A DNA stretch of 46,377 bases from NCBI GenBank assembly GCA_012515235.1, contig JAAYYU010000013.1:1-46377 (forward strand), read 5' to 3'. Shown here in pieces: positions 34,501-43,200 of this stretch. The DNA comes from Candidatus Anammoximicrobium sp. GTDB taxonomy: Bacteria > Planctomycetota > Planctomycetia > Pirellulales > Pirellulaceae. Every line of letters starts with the position of its first letter. Positions within the stretch are counted from its first letter, which is position 1. Under the pieces are notes generated by a model. It did no database searches, was not told the DNA's origin, and saw nothing but the letters and a program-made list of their open reading frames with translations. Made by a program: the position numbers and the translations under genes.

Positions 34501-34541
34501 AGGGCGCGGACCAACAGTCCGCACGCTCGGTTTTCCGCCAT
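31524..34541 (-). CDS. TolC-family outer-membrane efflux lipoprotein
   Basis: The protein has 1005 residues, about twice the usual TolC length. With ATG 34541 it starts MAENRACGLLVRALCCWCLL, and Cys26 follows V-V-G, a lipobox, so it is likely a lipoprotein. Residues 27-220 are proline-rich with no recognised fold. From about 240 come TolC-type helical hairpins with coiled coils (RLALEDIMQLALINSREYQT; AALALSLERFDYDLKFATTG), a long central coiled-coil insertion (about 540-740; RERLGQEASQIAALQRELAQ), then the second hairpin repeat (NLSLDREQYDIAVASAALAY; LGLENIRVQDVLDAQGAYTE). It would form the outer-membrane channel of a secretion or efflux system; no inner-membrane partner is in the window. Confidence 0.82.
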   Translation of the reverse strand: MAENRACGLLVRALCCWCLLVAVVGCSRTRYRLAADRDATAILAEKSACQPWQLPAAFSVYPDPRSRFFDFTPTDDPLLPVPAPQLYAYRLPELPPRDAGRFGGSLPENVAAGPIPPTPAVGCPPDLNAGLVRPVAYQTPAAVAPATAPPSAPSSAPPRDISAIDMEQLSLILGISMEELRILPIPQTTWQSLPDVCLRRMLEFASVREEYRRSFGREPGDDLRDRSQRLALEDIMQLALINSREYQTQKERLYLAALALSLERFDYDLKFATTGNRTAVEYLDGPAAVGRQSSLRIPTMLTAEQALATGGNFVARFANSILLTFNGPSGFTADVGSELLFDLSHSIFQRDVVLENLTQAERNVVYAARDFARYRKTLFQQLAGRYYRLLLTYRGIEIDTQDYFSRLRGFEQGEAEYRAGRLPRFQVDQFEQSTLTSRRKLIDSCNSLEENLDQLKLNIGLPTELPLNVDLTELEQLTLRDELMAVAERVRRARRNLVKERAQPSPERGAVLNSSVDLVRKMLLVERLRERLGQEASQIAALQRELAQLAAAESRLDVQAKRDAIAREQTADATPSPLQVFQRTMDLVDSLLVLISRQLRVADTSGRDAAALEGIRQRGEELGRRHKQLKADLEGVVVMRESDRALQDLERVRRGLERIPEFVRAAETLLADTEAAAQQLQRFLPPPPADAAAALQQTLADADRLIAESDQALARESGGLTPVEIETDDAMLTSLTLRYDLMNQRERLADSWREIKFQADDLKSILNLHASQRLKTRSGYNRPFDFTFDEGETQLEVTFDAPLNRRAQRNSFRKSLIDYNAGLRALIAAEDEIKFAVRDSLRNLSLDREQYDIAVASAALAYERRISTQLQLRLGLENIRVQDVLDAQGAYTESLSSLAGSHVQYVLDRIGLFLDLELLEVDEQGFWTQLYDEDAQPAPNRQLPDYGLPVYGPLPRGTLPSCMIQRMLQVPPGETLIHRPDGAAPDLGEEVPAPAPDGETAPADP

Positions 34542-34855
34542 GAATTCCCGTCGTGCTTTCTTGAGAAACCCCGGAGGCTCGGCTTCGTCCGACAAGCCGC
34601 GCCCCTTTTTTTCCGCCTACGATTTGCCCAATTCCGAAAAGCGAATCGATGGGTAATGTTTACTCAATCGGTCAAGTCGCCATCTTCGTCCAATCTTTCC
34701 TTCGGACTCTGGCTGGCAGGCGGTGCTGGCATCACAAAGCGGGGAAAATGCACAGGCCGGGAAACCTGCGAGGCGGCCCTGCGGCGAACGCCCGAAAGGG
34801 TCCTGAACGCCCGAAAGGGTCCTGATTTCTTTTTTTCCTTTTCGCGAAACTCCGC
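34542..34855. other. Intergenic region upstream of the TolC-family gene
   Basis: It is 314 nt with no gene. It contains a 19-bp tandem duplication (34786-34823, separate entry) and a pyrimidine-rich tract 34827-34845. No clear promoter for the TolC-family gene was found. Confidence 0.45.
34786..34823. repeat. Two exact tandem copies of a 19-bp unit
   Basis: gaacgcccgaaagggtcct occurs at 34786-34804 and again at 34805-34823. Each copy contains the small palindrome cccgaaaggg. A T-rich stretch follows on the plus strand, but no plus-strand gene ends nearby, so a terminator role is doubtful. Confidence 0.8.
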
Positions 34856-35875
34856 TTAGATCGACCCCCGTTTGCGCAGTTCGCCGACGACATCGCGGAC
34901 GATACGGGCGACCTGTTCCGGATCGATCGACGGCGGCACGGCGCAACCGCCGACGGGCTCGCCGGTGATGCCTTCGGCGGCCAGCATGCATTGCAGTGCG
35001 CGGCTCAACTTGTCCAACTCCAACTTCTGCACTTCGGACTTCGGCTGACGCCCGACACCCGCCTGGATGCCGCGAAGCTTCAGGGCCGCTCGAAAGCCTT
35101 CGGGGAACTCGGCCGAATAAAGCATGGCGTCGAAGAGGGTCAGCAAGCGGTACTGCAGATCGCGGGCCTGATCCAGTCGGCCGGCCAGGGTCAAATCGTA
35201 CAGTTTGCGAGTGATCTCCGGCACGACGCCGCTGGTCGCATTGGTGCCGCCGTCGCAGCCGATCAGCAGCATGGGCATCAGGGCCGCGTCCCAGCCGGTC
35301 AAAAAGCTGAAGTCGGGCCGCCGGGGGCGGATGGCCGCGATCATCCGCATCATCTGCGGCAGGTCGCCGGACGAATCCTTGATGCCGACCACCTTGGGGC
35401 ATTCCTCGGCCAACCGCGTGACCGTGGGAACGTCGATCGGCGAGGCGAACATGGGAATGTTGTACAGCGTCACGTCGATTGGCGAATGGTCGGCGATCTC
35501 CTTGAAGTAGGCGTACACGCCGGCCGGGGTCAAGCGGTAGTAGAACGGGGAGACGATCGCCACCGCGCGCGCCCCCAGTTCGTGATAACGCTCGCAGGCC
35601 CGGATGGTTTCCCGCGTGTTGGCCTCGGCCGCGCCCGCCAGAATCGGGACTCTCCCAGCCGTCTGGTCGGTCATGATCTCGATGATCCGCCGCCGCTCCT
35701 CGGCCGTGAACCGCGTGAACTCGCCCGTCGAACCGTTTGGATACAGGCCGTGGACGCCCCGCTCGATGAGCCAGTCGACGTACCGTCGCAGTTCCGCCTC
35801 GTTGATCCCGCCGCGGTCGTCCAGCGGCACGACATTGGGAGTGAAGATACCGGTTAAGCGTTTCTTGTCGGTCAT
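34856..35875 (-). CDS. DapA-family aldolase/lyase, copy 2
   Basis: The protein has 339 residues and is closer to canonical dihydrodipicolinate synthase/N-acetylneuraminate lyase than copy 1. NGSTGEF is the carboxylate loop (residues 48-54), Tyr138 lies in LYNIP, and the Schiff-base Lys166 lies in [38 protein letters not shown] at the N-terminus is typical. A C-terminal extension of about 40 residues follows the barrel ([20 protein letters not shown]). Whether it makes dihydrodipicolinate for lysine and cell wall or cleaves a sugar acid cannot be read from sequence. ATG 35875 is chosen because the conserved strand follows; an upstream in-frame start adds 49 unlike residues. No strong ribosome-binding site was seen. 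Confidence 0.85.
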   Translation of the reverse strand: MTDKKRLTGIFTPNVVPLDDRGGINEAELRRYVDWLIERGVHGLYPNGSTGEFTRFTAEERRRIIEIMTDQTAGRVPILAGAAEANTRETIRACERYHELGARAVAIVSPFYYRLTPAGVYAYFKEIADHSPIDVTLYNIPMFASPIDVPTVTRLAEECPKVVGIKDSSGDLPQMMRMIAAIRPRRPDFSFLTGWDAALMPMLLIGCDGGTNATSGVVPEITRKLYDLTLAGRLDQARDLQYRLLTLFDAMLYSAEFPEGFRAALKLRGIQAGVGRQPKSEVQKLELDKLSRALQCMLAAEGITGEPVGGCAVPPSIDPEQVARIVRDVVGELRKRGSI

Positions 35876-36436
35876 CGCAGCGTCGCCATCGTTAAAAAAC
35901 AGAGGTCTCACGGTTCTCGCACCAGGCCGCTTCGCAGGCGGACTGCCGCACCTGTGCAAGCATAGCTCAGGGTACGGCGCAGCAGAGAACGAGTGCCGCC
36001 CGAAATGTGGGACCGGCTGCACTTGGCCGGCGAAGAAGACTGCCCGAACGCCCGTCCCGCGTTGACGGCAGCCCGGCTTTTTCGGAAAAGCAGGATGTAA
36101 GCACCTGTCCGGGAACCATTTCGCAGGGCGGCCTTCATGCCGCCCGAGCGGACTGCAGCCCGCTCGACGAGAGAACCGCGGAGTTGATTTTGGACGGGTG
36201 CCCTAAAGCCACAGACTCCCGCCGCAGACTTGTGTTTCTGAAGTTGCGATTTTTCGCGGCGCCGCCCCCGCCGAGCTTCCTCGGTGGAAGCAGTGATTTT
36301 GCACTGCGGTTCGCTTCACCGAGCAAGCTCGGCAGGGGCGGGTTTTGCCGGGGTTTCTCGGCCCTGGTGTAGAATCGCCGTCACACCGAGCAAGCTCGGC
36401 GGAGACGATCCGCAACTTCAAAGACTCCCGCCGCGG
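35876..36436. other. Repeat-rich intergenic region
   Basis: 561 nt lie between the second DapA-family gene and the stop of the AroB-like gene. The right half (36217-36436) is made of short repeats, given separately. The left half has no recognised gene or clear promoter for the DapA-family gene. Small open frames in the repeats are considered spurious. Confidence 0.5.
36217..36436. repeat. Cluster of short palindromes and direct/inverted repeats
   Basis: The palindrome accgagcaagctcggc occurs near 36319 and again near 36383, with a variant ccgagcttcctcgg near 36278. agactcccgccgc occurs near 36218 and again near 36422, bracketing the cluster. gaagttgcg near 36240 is inverted as cgcaacttc near 36412. 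A gtgtagaatcgcc lies between the palindromes. The pattern suggests a nested, inverted-repeat element without a coding sequence. Confidence 0.6.
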
Positions 36437-37618
36437 TCACGAAGCCTCGGCGGACCCGCCGCGGGCGGACGCCAGCACACAGCGGATAGCTTGCCGCATC
36501 CGCGCTGCGTCCACCTTGTGGACCTCCAGAGGCTGGCCCACCCCGCGCAGCATCGTCAGCGTCAACTGGCCGCCCAGGTGCTGCCGGAACTCCTCCAGCC
36601 CACGGAACAAGGTCTCGACGTCCTGCAGGCTGGAACAGTACAGCGACAGGCCCAGCCGCTGCAGGCAATCCAGCACGCGATCGGCGTCGTGGTTGGGCAG
36701 TCCGTGGACCAGCGACGAATACACCGTGTCGACCGCCACGCCGACGGCCACCGCCTCGCCGTGCCGCAGGCGAAAACCACTCATGCTCTCCAACTTGTGG
36801 GCCGACCAGTGCCCGAAGTCCAGCGGCCGGGCTTCCAGCATCTCGAACGGATCGCCGCCCTCGGTGATGTGCGCCAAGTGCAGCAGCGCCGCGCGGCGGA
36901 TGACGGGCAACGCGGCCGACATGTCCCGCTGGCGGATCCGGTCGGCCAGCGCGCAGACATCGTCGAACAACTGCGGGTCCTTGAGCAAGGCCACCTTGAC
37001 GGCTTCCGAAAAGCCGCAGGCAAAGTCGCGGCCGCTGAGCGTCCGCAACAGGCGGGCGTCGTTGATGACCGCCCAGGGTGCGGCGAAGCAGCCCAGCCAG
37101 TTCTTCTGCTGAAACAGATTTACGCCGTTCTTGACGCCCATGCCGGAGTCGGCCTGGCCCAGGGTCGAAGTCGGCAGCCGCACGAGCCGCAGGCCGCGAT
37201 GGGCGATCGCCGCCGCGAAACCGACGGCGTCCAGCACGGCCCCGCCGCCGACGACCACGACATAGCTGCGGCGATCCAGATCGGCGGCGTGAAAGACTTT
37301 CAGCATCCGCTCCAGCCCCTGCACGTCGTTCTTGATTTCCTCGCCGCCGGGAACGATCTGCGGGTCGCCTGCCTGCTGGATTCGCCCATCGTACGCGGCG
37401 CAGAAATCGTCGAGTTTGGCCCGCCAATCCGCTTGGGCGGCCGCGACGTTCGCGTCGATCCAGAACTGGACGCGCGCCGGACCGGCGCCCGAAGGCTCCA
37501 GTACGTCCGCCAGCACCGGACGGTCCGCCCCAAACACATCGTGGGTAAAACGCAGGCGGTGGACCAGCGGCACTTGAAAGGGGCGGTCCAGGACTTCAAA
37601 ACTTGGTTGGGTGGTCAC
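36437..37618 (-). CDS. 3-dehydroquinate synthase family protein, EboD-like
   Basis: The protein has 393 residues if started at GTG 37618 (V-T-T-Q-P-S-F-E-V); a GTG at 37768 would add 50 residues of poor quality. It contains the NAD-binding loop [51 protein letters not shown], and the metal motif [20 protein letters not shown] then [15 protein letters not shown]. In AroB the motif is N-F-G-H-T-x-x-H; the D-F-G-H-W-x-x-H-K-L-E form is that of EboD-type proteins, found in scytonemin-associated ebo clusters. The fold would bind NAD and a divalent metal and eliminate phosphate from a sugar-acid substrate. No other ebo or shikimate gene is adjacent, so the actual substrate is uncertain. Confidence 0.75.
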   Translation of the reverse strand: MTTQPSFEVLDRPFQVPLVHRLRFTHDVFGADRPVLADVLEPSGAGPARVQFWIDANVAAAQADWRAKLDDFCAAYDGRIQQAGDPQIVPGGEEIKNDVQGLERMLKVFHAADLDRRSYVVVVGGGAVLDAVGFAAAIAHRGLRLVRLPTSTLGQADSGMGVKNGVNLFQQKNWLGCFAAPWAVINDARLLRTLSGRDFACGFSEAVKVALLKDPQLFDDVCALADRIRQRDMSAALPVIRRAALLHLAHITEGGDPFEMLEARPLDFGHWSAHKLESMSGFRLRHGEAVAVGVAVDTVYSSLVHGLPNHDADRVLDCLQRLGLSLYCSSLQDVETLFRGLEEFRQHLGGQLTLTMLRGVGQPLEVHKVDAARMRQAIRCVLASARGGSAEAS

Positions 37619-37781
37619 AGCGTGTACAATCTGTTGGCGCGGAATTCTCACAAACACTCGGCAACCAGCCCGAATTCCGTGAACCGGCCGGGTTGCTCGG
37701 ACTCTGGCCGCGGGCAGGGTGCCCCGCGCAACGGAAGAAATTCGCTCGTCCTTAATTACTCTACCCACCCGGTTCGGCTTC

Positions 37782-37809
37782 TTGCAACCGCCCGGCGAGT
37801 TGCCACAAT
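37782..37809 (+). promoter_or_regulatory. Possible promoter of the DUF1080 gene
   Basis: TTGCAA (37782-37787) and CACAAT (37804-37809) are spaced 16 bp apart, about 78 nt before the DUF1080 start. Both boxes deviate from consensus at two positions. Confidence 0.35.
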
Positions 37810-37887
37810 AGTAGGCCAGTCGCAGCGTGTCGAGACAGCCTGTTTTTTTCCAACCTGGGTTTCCAAATGCGAAGAGGAGAAGACGCG

Positions 37888-38559
37888 ATGTTCCGTTTCC
37901 AGCATGTAATCCGCCCGGTCTTGGCCTGTTGCTTGTTTGCCGCGGCCCTGTCCGTGACAGTCGCGGACGGTCCGGGCGAGGGGTTTGTCAGCCTGTTCGA
38001 CGGCAAGACGCTCGACGGCTGGGTGCAACGCAACGGGACGGCCACCTATCGCGTCGAGGATGGCTGCATCGTCGGCAAGACCAACGAGGGCAGTCCGAAC
38101 TCGTTCCTTTGTACCGAGAAAAACTACTGCGATTTTGAATTGTGGTTCGAGGTCAAGGTGGATGACCAACTCAATTCCGGGGTCCAAATCCGCTCGGAGA
38201 GCAAGGAGGAGTTCAACAAGGGCCGCGTCCACGGCCCGCAGGTCGAAATCGCCGTCAACGGCACCGCCGGCTTCGTCTACGGCGAAGCGCTGAAGATGGG
38301 TTGGATGAGCAAGGATATGAACAACCCGGCGGCCAAGAAGGCGTTTCAAAGAGGTGTGTGGAACAAGTACCGCGTGCTATGCGTCGGCCAGTCCATCAAG
38401 ACGTGGGTCAACGGCGTCCCCGCCACCGACCTGGTGGACGACCAATCGGGCAAATCCTGCGGCTTCATCGGCCTGCAGGTCCACGGCATCCGCAAAGGCA
38501 CGGGCCCGTATGAAGTGCGTTGGCGGAACCTGTACCTCAAGGATCTGACCAAGAAGTAG
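37888..38559 (+). CDS. Secreted DUF1080 (3-keto-disaccharide hydrolase) protein
   Basis: The protein has 223 residues. The signal peptide is [20 protein letters not shown] (residues 4-23). A single DUF1080 domain of concanavalin-like fold fills the rest: [70 protein letters not shown] and [10 protein letters not shown]. Characterised members hydrolyse 3-keto-glycosides or bind polysaccharide; planctomycete genomes have dozens of copies. The pattern N-S-G-V-Q-I-R and G-x-I-G-L-Q-x-H is fully preserved. ATG 37888 has AGGAG 9 nt upstream. It lies 66 nt before trpE with no terminator between, so the two may share a transcript although unrelated in function. Confidence 0.9.
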   Translation: MFRFQHVIRPVLACCLFAAALSVTVADGPGEGFVSLFDGKTLDGWVQRNGTATYRVEDGCIVGKTNEGSPNSFLCTEKNYCDFELWFEVKVDDQLNSGVQIRSESKEEFNKGRVHGPQVEIAVNGTAGFVYGEALKMGWMSKDMNNPAAKKAFQRGVWNKYRVLCVGQSIKTWVNGVPATDLVDDQSGKSCGFIGLQVHGIRKGTGPYEVRWRNLYLKDLTKK

Positions 38560-38625
38560 GATCGGGAAGTAAGACCGGCGAAGAACCGGAACGTGATCGA
38601 ACCGAAACGTTGAAGGCGCTCCTGC

Positions 38626-40116
38626 ATGCACTATCCGGACTGGACCACCTTTCGCAGCTTGGCGGAAGACTATCAACTGATCCCCGTCTACCGCCGACTG
38701 GTGAGCGATACGCTGACGCCCGTCACGGCCTTTCACAAGCTGGACCACGGCGGCAGCGCTTACTTGTTCGAGAGCGTCATCGGCGGCGAGAAGGTCGGAC
38801 GTTACAGTTTCTTGGGCGTCGAGCCGGTTCTGGAACTGGCCGCTCGCGGAACCGACGTGACGGTTTCTGAGGCCGGACGCACGCAGTCATTCACGGCGGA
38901 CGATCCGTTGCAGGTGCTGCGGCAACGATTGAGCGAGCCCCGCGCGGCGGTCCTGCCCGGCATGCCGCCGTTCGGCGGCGGCGCCGTCGGCTATGCCGGT
39001 TACGACGTGGTGCGGTACAGCGAACATCTGCCCCACGCGCCGCACGACGACCGCGGTTTGCCCGATCTGGCGTTCGGGTTCTACGACCGCATGGTTGTGT
39101 TTGACAACATCGACAAGACCATGTACGTCGTCGTCACGGCGCGCGTGGACGGCCCGGCGGACGCGGAGCGCGCGTATCGCGAGGCCCGGCAACGGGTGGA
39201 CGAAACCGTTACGCAACTGATGTCCGCGCCCGTGACGCTGCAGGGCACGGACATCCATTCCGGCGGCGAGCCGACGATCGCGTTTCGCTCGAACTTCCGC
39301 CGTGAGGATTTTGAAGAAGCGGTCCGCAAGTGCGTGCGTTACATCCAGGCAGGCGACATCTTTCAAGTGGTGCTCAGCCAGCGGCTGGAACTGGAACTGC
39401 GCGTCGAACCCTTCGAAATCTACCGCACGCTGCGGGTCGTGAATCCCAGCCCGTTCATGTTCTTCATCCGCACGCCGGAGTTGACCCTGGTCGGCAGTTC
39501 GCCGGAGATCATGTGCCGCGTGTCGGGCGGCAAGGTGACCGTGCGGCCGCTGGCCGGCACGCGCCGGCGGGGCAAAACCGAGGAGGAGGACCGGCGGTTG
39601 GCCGAGGAGTTGCTGGCCGATCCCAAGGAGCGGGCCGAACATGTGATGCTGGTCGATTTGGGCCGCAACGACGTCGGCCGGGTAGCGCAATTCGGCACCG
39701 TCGAACTGTCCGACGAGATGGTCATCGAGCGCTACAGCCACGTGATGCATATCACCTCGAACGTGACGGGACAGCTGTCGCCGGGCCAGGACGCCTTCGA
39801 CGCCCTGCAAGCCTGCCTGCCCGCGGGCACCGTCTCCGGCGCGCCCAAGGTCCGGGCGATGGAGATCATCGACGAACTGGAGCCGCACCGCCGCGGTCCC
39901 TACGCCGGCGCCGTGGGCCACTTCGATTATCGCGGCAACATGGACACCTGTATCGCCCTGCGGACGATCGTCGTGCAGGGCGACAAGGCCTACATCCAGG
40001 CCGGCGCGGGAATCGTGGCCGACAGCCAGCCGGAACTCGAGTACCAAGAGACGCTGAGCAAAGCTCGCGGCCTGCTGCGCTCGATCGAAATCACCGAACA
40101 GCGGCTGGGGCGGTGA
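38626..40116 (+). CDS. trpE: Anthranilate synthase component I
   Basis: The protein has 496 residues. It uses chorismate and ammonia from a glutaminase partner to make anthranilate, the first step of tryptophan synthesis. The N-terminal [20 protein letters not shown] is the tryptophan-feedback region. The chorismate site includes [60 protein letters not shown] and [20 protein letters not shown], and the end is typical ([20 protein letters not shown]). The Thr in AGTRRRG fits anthranilate synthase or PabB. GAAGG lies about 11 nt upstream of ATG 38626. No trpG, trpD or trpC is adjacent, so the pathway genes are dispersed here. Confidence 0.92.
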   Translation: MHYPDWTTFRSLAEDYQLIPVYRRLVSDTLTPVTAFHKLDHGGSAYLFESVIGGEKVGRYSFLGVEPVLELAARGTDVTVSEAGRTQSFTADDPLQVLRQRLSEPRAAVLPGMPPFGGGAVGYAGYDVVRYSEHLPHAPHDDRGLPDLAFGFYDRMVVFDNIDKTMYVVVTARVDGPADAERAYREARQRVDETVTQLMSAPVTLQGTDIHSGGEPTIAFRSNFRREDFEEAVRKCVRYIQAGDIFQVVLSQRLELELRVEPFEIYRTLRVVNPSPFMFFIRTPELTLVGSSPEIMCRVSGGKVTVRPLAGTRRRGKTEEEDRRLAEELLADPKERAEHVMLVDLGRNDVGRVAQFGTVELSDEMVIERYSHVMHITSNVTGQLSPGQDAFDALQACLPAGTVSGAPKVRAMEIIDELEPHRRGPYAGAVGHFDYRGNMDTCIALRTIVVQGDKAYIQAGAGIVADSQPELEYQETLSKARGLLRSIEITEQRLGR

Positions 40117-40204
40117 GCGAGGCGCTCTGTTTGAACCGCCGATCTCCTGGCCGCGCCCCGGCCGCTGATCGGTCACCGGCCTGCAGCACGCTCCCGGCGG
40201 TCGC

Positions 40205-43200
40205 TCACCCGGTCGCAGCCTGGCAAGCCTGCAGAATCTCACGGAGGGCCGTTTGGGCTTGCGCCAACCGCCCCTGTGAGTCCGGCACGTTTTCGCGGAC
40301 GTCCAGTTCCGCTTGGGCCAGCGCCGTTTGGGCGCGTTCGTAGCGGGCGCCCTGGGCCGCGGCCACGGCGAGGCTTTCGTCCAGGAACCGCCGCGCGCGG
40401 CGTAGCCGGCGAGCGGTCGCGGAGAGCAGGCCCAATTCGCGCAGGCAGTGTGGCAGGTCGTTCTGGAACTTGCGGGCCAAACGCAGTCCGCGGCGTGCCG
40501 CACGTTGCGCCTGCCGCAGCAGCCGCCGGCTTGCCGCCGGATCGGCCTCGCCGCACCGTTCCGCCTCCCGGCGCAGCGCCGTCGCCAACCAGGGCAGGCA
40601 GGGAGCCACGTAGGTGTTCTTGATTCCGGCCCGCCGGGCCGTTTCCCAGCCTTGCTGAAAAGCGGCGGCGGCGCCTCGAAAATCGCCCTCGGCCAGCAGA
40701 CGCACGCCCTCCGCCTGGAACACCTGGGACGCGGTCTGGGCGTCCGCGTCGCGAGGCCGCTCCAGTTCGGCTCGCAACACCTCCCGCGACACGCGTCCGC
40801 AGGCGGCTTTGGACAAAATATCGACGGCCAGCCCGGAAGCTTGCGAGTCGCCCAAGTCCAAGCCGGACTGGTGCATTTTGCGGGCCTCTTCGTAGGCGCC
40901 GGCCAGGTCTCCCAAGCGGTACCGGCTGGCGGCGACCTGATAGCGGGCCATGTTCAGTTCCCAGAAATCGCCGGTCCGGTCCAGCAACTCGATGGCCTGT
41001 TGACATTTCTCGATGCACAAGGGGAACCGGGAGGCCGCATACAGCACAATGCCATAGTAGTGCAGCAACGGTCCTTGGCCCCAAACGTCTCCCAGGCCGC
41101 GACGGATCTCAATCGCCTTCTCGTTGTAACGGAAAGCCCGCGCGAAAGCCGGGATGAGGCTCATGACCGGACCGTGTTCCGCATAGGCTTGCGCCAATTC
41201 GGACGTGGGCACGTACTTCTCGCTGAGATTCAAGTTGCGCAGGTGCGTCCACAGGCAGCGCGTCTTGCCGGCCACGAACCAATACACGTAGGCCAGGCGG
41301 CTGTACAAGCGAATGACGACGAATTCGTCCCCGGCCTGGTCCAGGCGGCGGCGTCCCACAAAGCGGTTGGGGAACCACGTGTGCAGCAGTTGAACCCCGA
41401 TTTCCTTGAACAACTGGAGCGTGCAAACGGCCTGGGACCGCGGCACCCCTCGCCGCATGAGTCGCAGGGCGTCTTCCAGCGAGGCGCGAGCGGCCTCCAG
41501 GTCGCCGCGCTTGAACGCGAGTTCGCCGAGTTTGCCTTGGATCCGGGCGAGGACCACGGGCGGGGTCTGAGTTGCTTCGCGGCGAGCCGTTTCCAGCGCG
41601 GCCTTCGCCTCCGCGTAACGCCCCTGCAGCATGAGGACAGCGCCCAAGCCCTCCGCTACGCGGCGACGCGTCGTCGGATCGCGCCCCGCAGCGCCCCGCT
41701 CCGCGATCCGGTACTGTTGCACGGCGATTTGCAGCGAGTGCTGCCGGGTTGCCTGTTCGGCCGCGGCCAGGCTGTATCGGAGCGCCTGGTCCGGTTCCCC
41801 GGCCGCGTCGTAATGGAACGCGACTTCAAACAGCCGCTGCCAGTACGGAGAACCGACCGCCGGTTCGTTCCCGATGCGCGTCCCGCCGGACGGTGTTTCG
41901 GACGCTTCGAGGAACTTCCGTTCGTCGGTGGTGAACGAAGCTTCCATCGCCCTGGCCAGGCGGCCATGGATCTCGCGTCGCGCCGAGGGCTCCAGTTGGC
42001 GGCACGTGGCTTCGCGGATGCGGTCGTGGTAGGTCTCCAGTTGCGTCTTTTGCCCCGCCCCCGTGACGCGAATCAAATGCTCGGCCTTCAGACGATTCAG
42101 CAGCGGAGGACCTTCGGCCAGCGTTTCCGTCACCTGCAGAATCTGCTCTTGGTTCGTGGGCCGCCCGGCCACGGCCACCACTTCCAGGAGCCGCAGGGCC
42201 GGCACGGGCAGGGCGTTCAGGCGGGACCGCACGACGGCGTCCAAGTCCACGGCGTGCACCGTCTGGGCAGGCGGGGAGTCCTGGAGGTACCGCGCCAGTT
42301 CCCGCGTGAAAAACGGACTGCCGCCCGACTCGCGGGCGATCGTCGCGGCCTGCGCTTCCATGCCCTTTCGTCCCCGGAGCAGGGCCAGTGCCAGACGCTG
42401 AGCGTCCGACTTGCTGAGCGGCCCCACTTCCACCTCGCGGAGTTTCAGCCGCTGCAGGCCGCGCCGCTCGGTTTCGCGGAAGGCCCGCAAAAACGGGCTG
42501 GCCAGCGCGTCTTCGGCACGATAGGCCCCGGCCAGCATGAGCAGCGGGGCGTCGGGCGGCCTGAGCAACTCGCACAGCATCACCGCGCTGTCCTCGTCTC
42601 CCCACTGCAAATCATCGATGACCAGCACCAGGGGGTGCCGGTCGCCGAGGCGGGTCAGCAATTCGCGGAGCGAACTCACCGCACGCCGCCGCAAAGCCTG
42701 CTGATCCTGCCCCTCCACAGGCCGCCGCGGCGCCGCGCACACCGCCTCTACTCGCCCCAGGACGGGAAAGACCCGCGTGAGCGTCTGAACGTCCCGCGGC
42801 ATCAGCGCGTCGGCTTCGGCTCGCGACAGCTTCCGCAAGTGGTTGCTCAGCGAATCGATCAGGCTGTCCAACGCTTTGAACGGCACCGATTCCTGTTCGT
42901 AGCAGCGTCCGGCCAGCACCACCGTCGAGTTCACGCGCCGCACGCGGTCGGTGAATTCCTGCAACAGCGCGCTTTTGCCGATCCCGGAATAACCGTGGAC
43001 AAAAACGACCGTCGCCTGGCCACGCTCCAGTTCGCGATAGCAGGCTTCCAAGTGCGCCAGGTGTTGGCCGCGGCCCACAAAGGGCGGTTTTTCGGCGCCG
43101 CCGGCAGCCTCCGCCGCGTGCGGCGACGAGTCGGCCGGCAGGGCGGTCAAACGCCGCAGGATCTCTTCGGACGAGGGACGCGCGCTGGGATTCCGCTGCA

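Noticed and set aside
34786..34845. Terminator formed by the 19-bp duplication and T-tract
   Set aside because: Stems are only three to four base pairs and the T-tract is on the plus strand, where no gene ends.
40117..40204. Terminator between trpE and the kinase gene
   Set aside because: GC-rich partial palindromes are present (ggccgctgatcggtcaccgg) but no convincing single stem or T-run was found.
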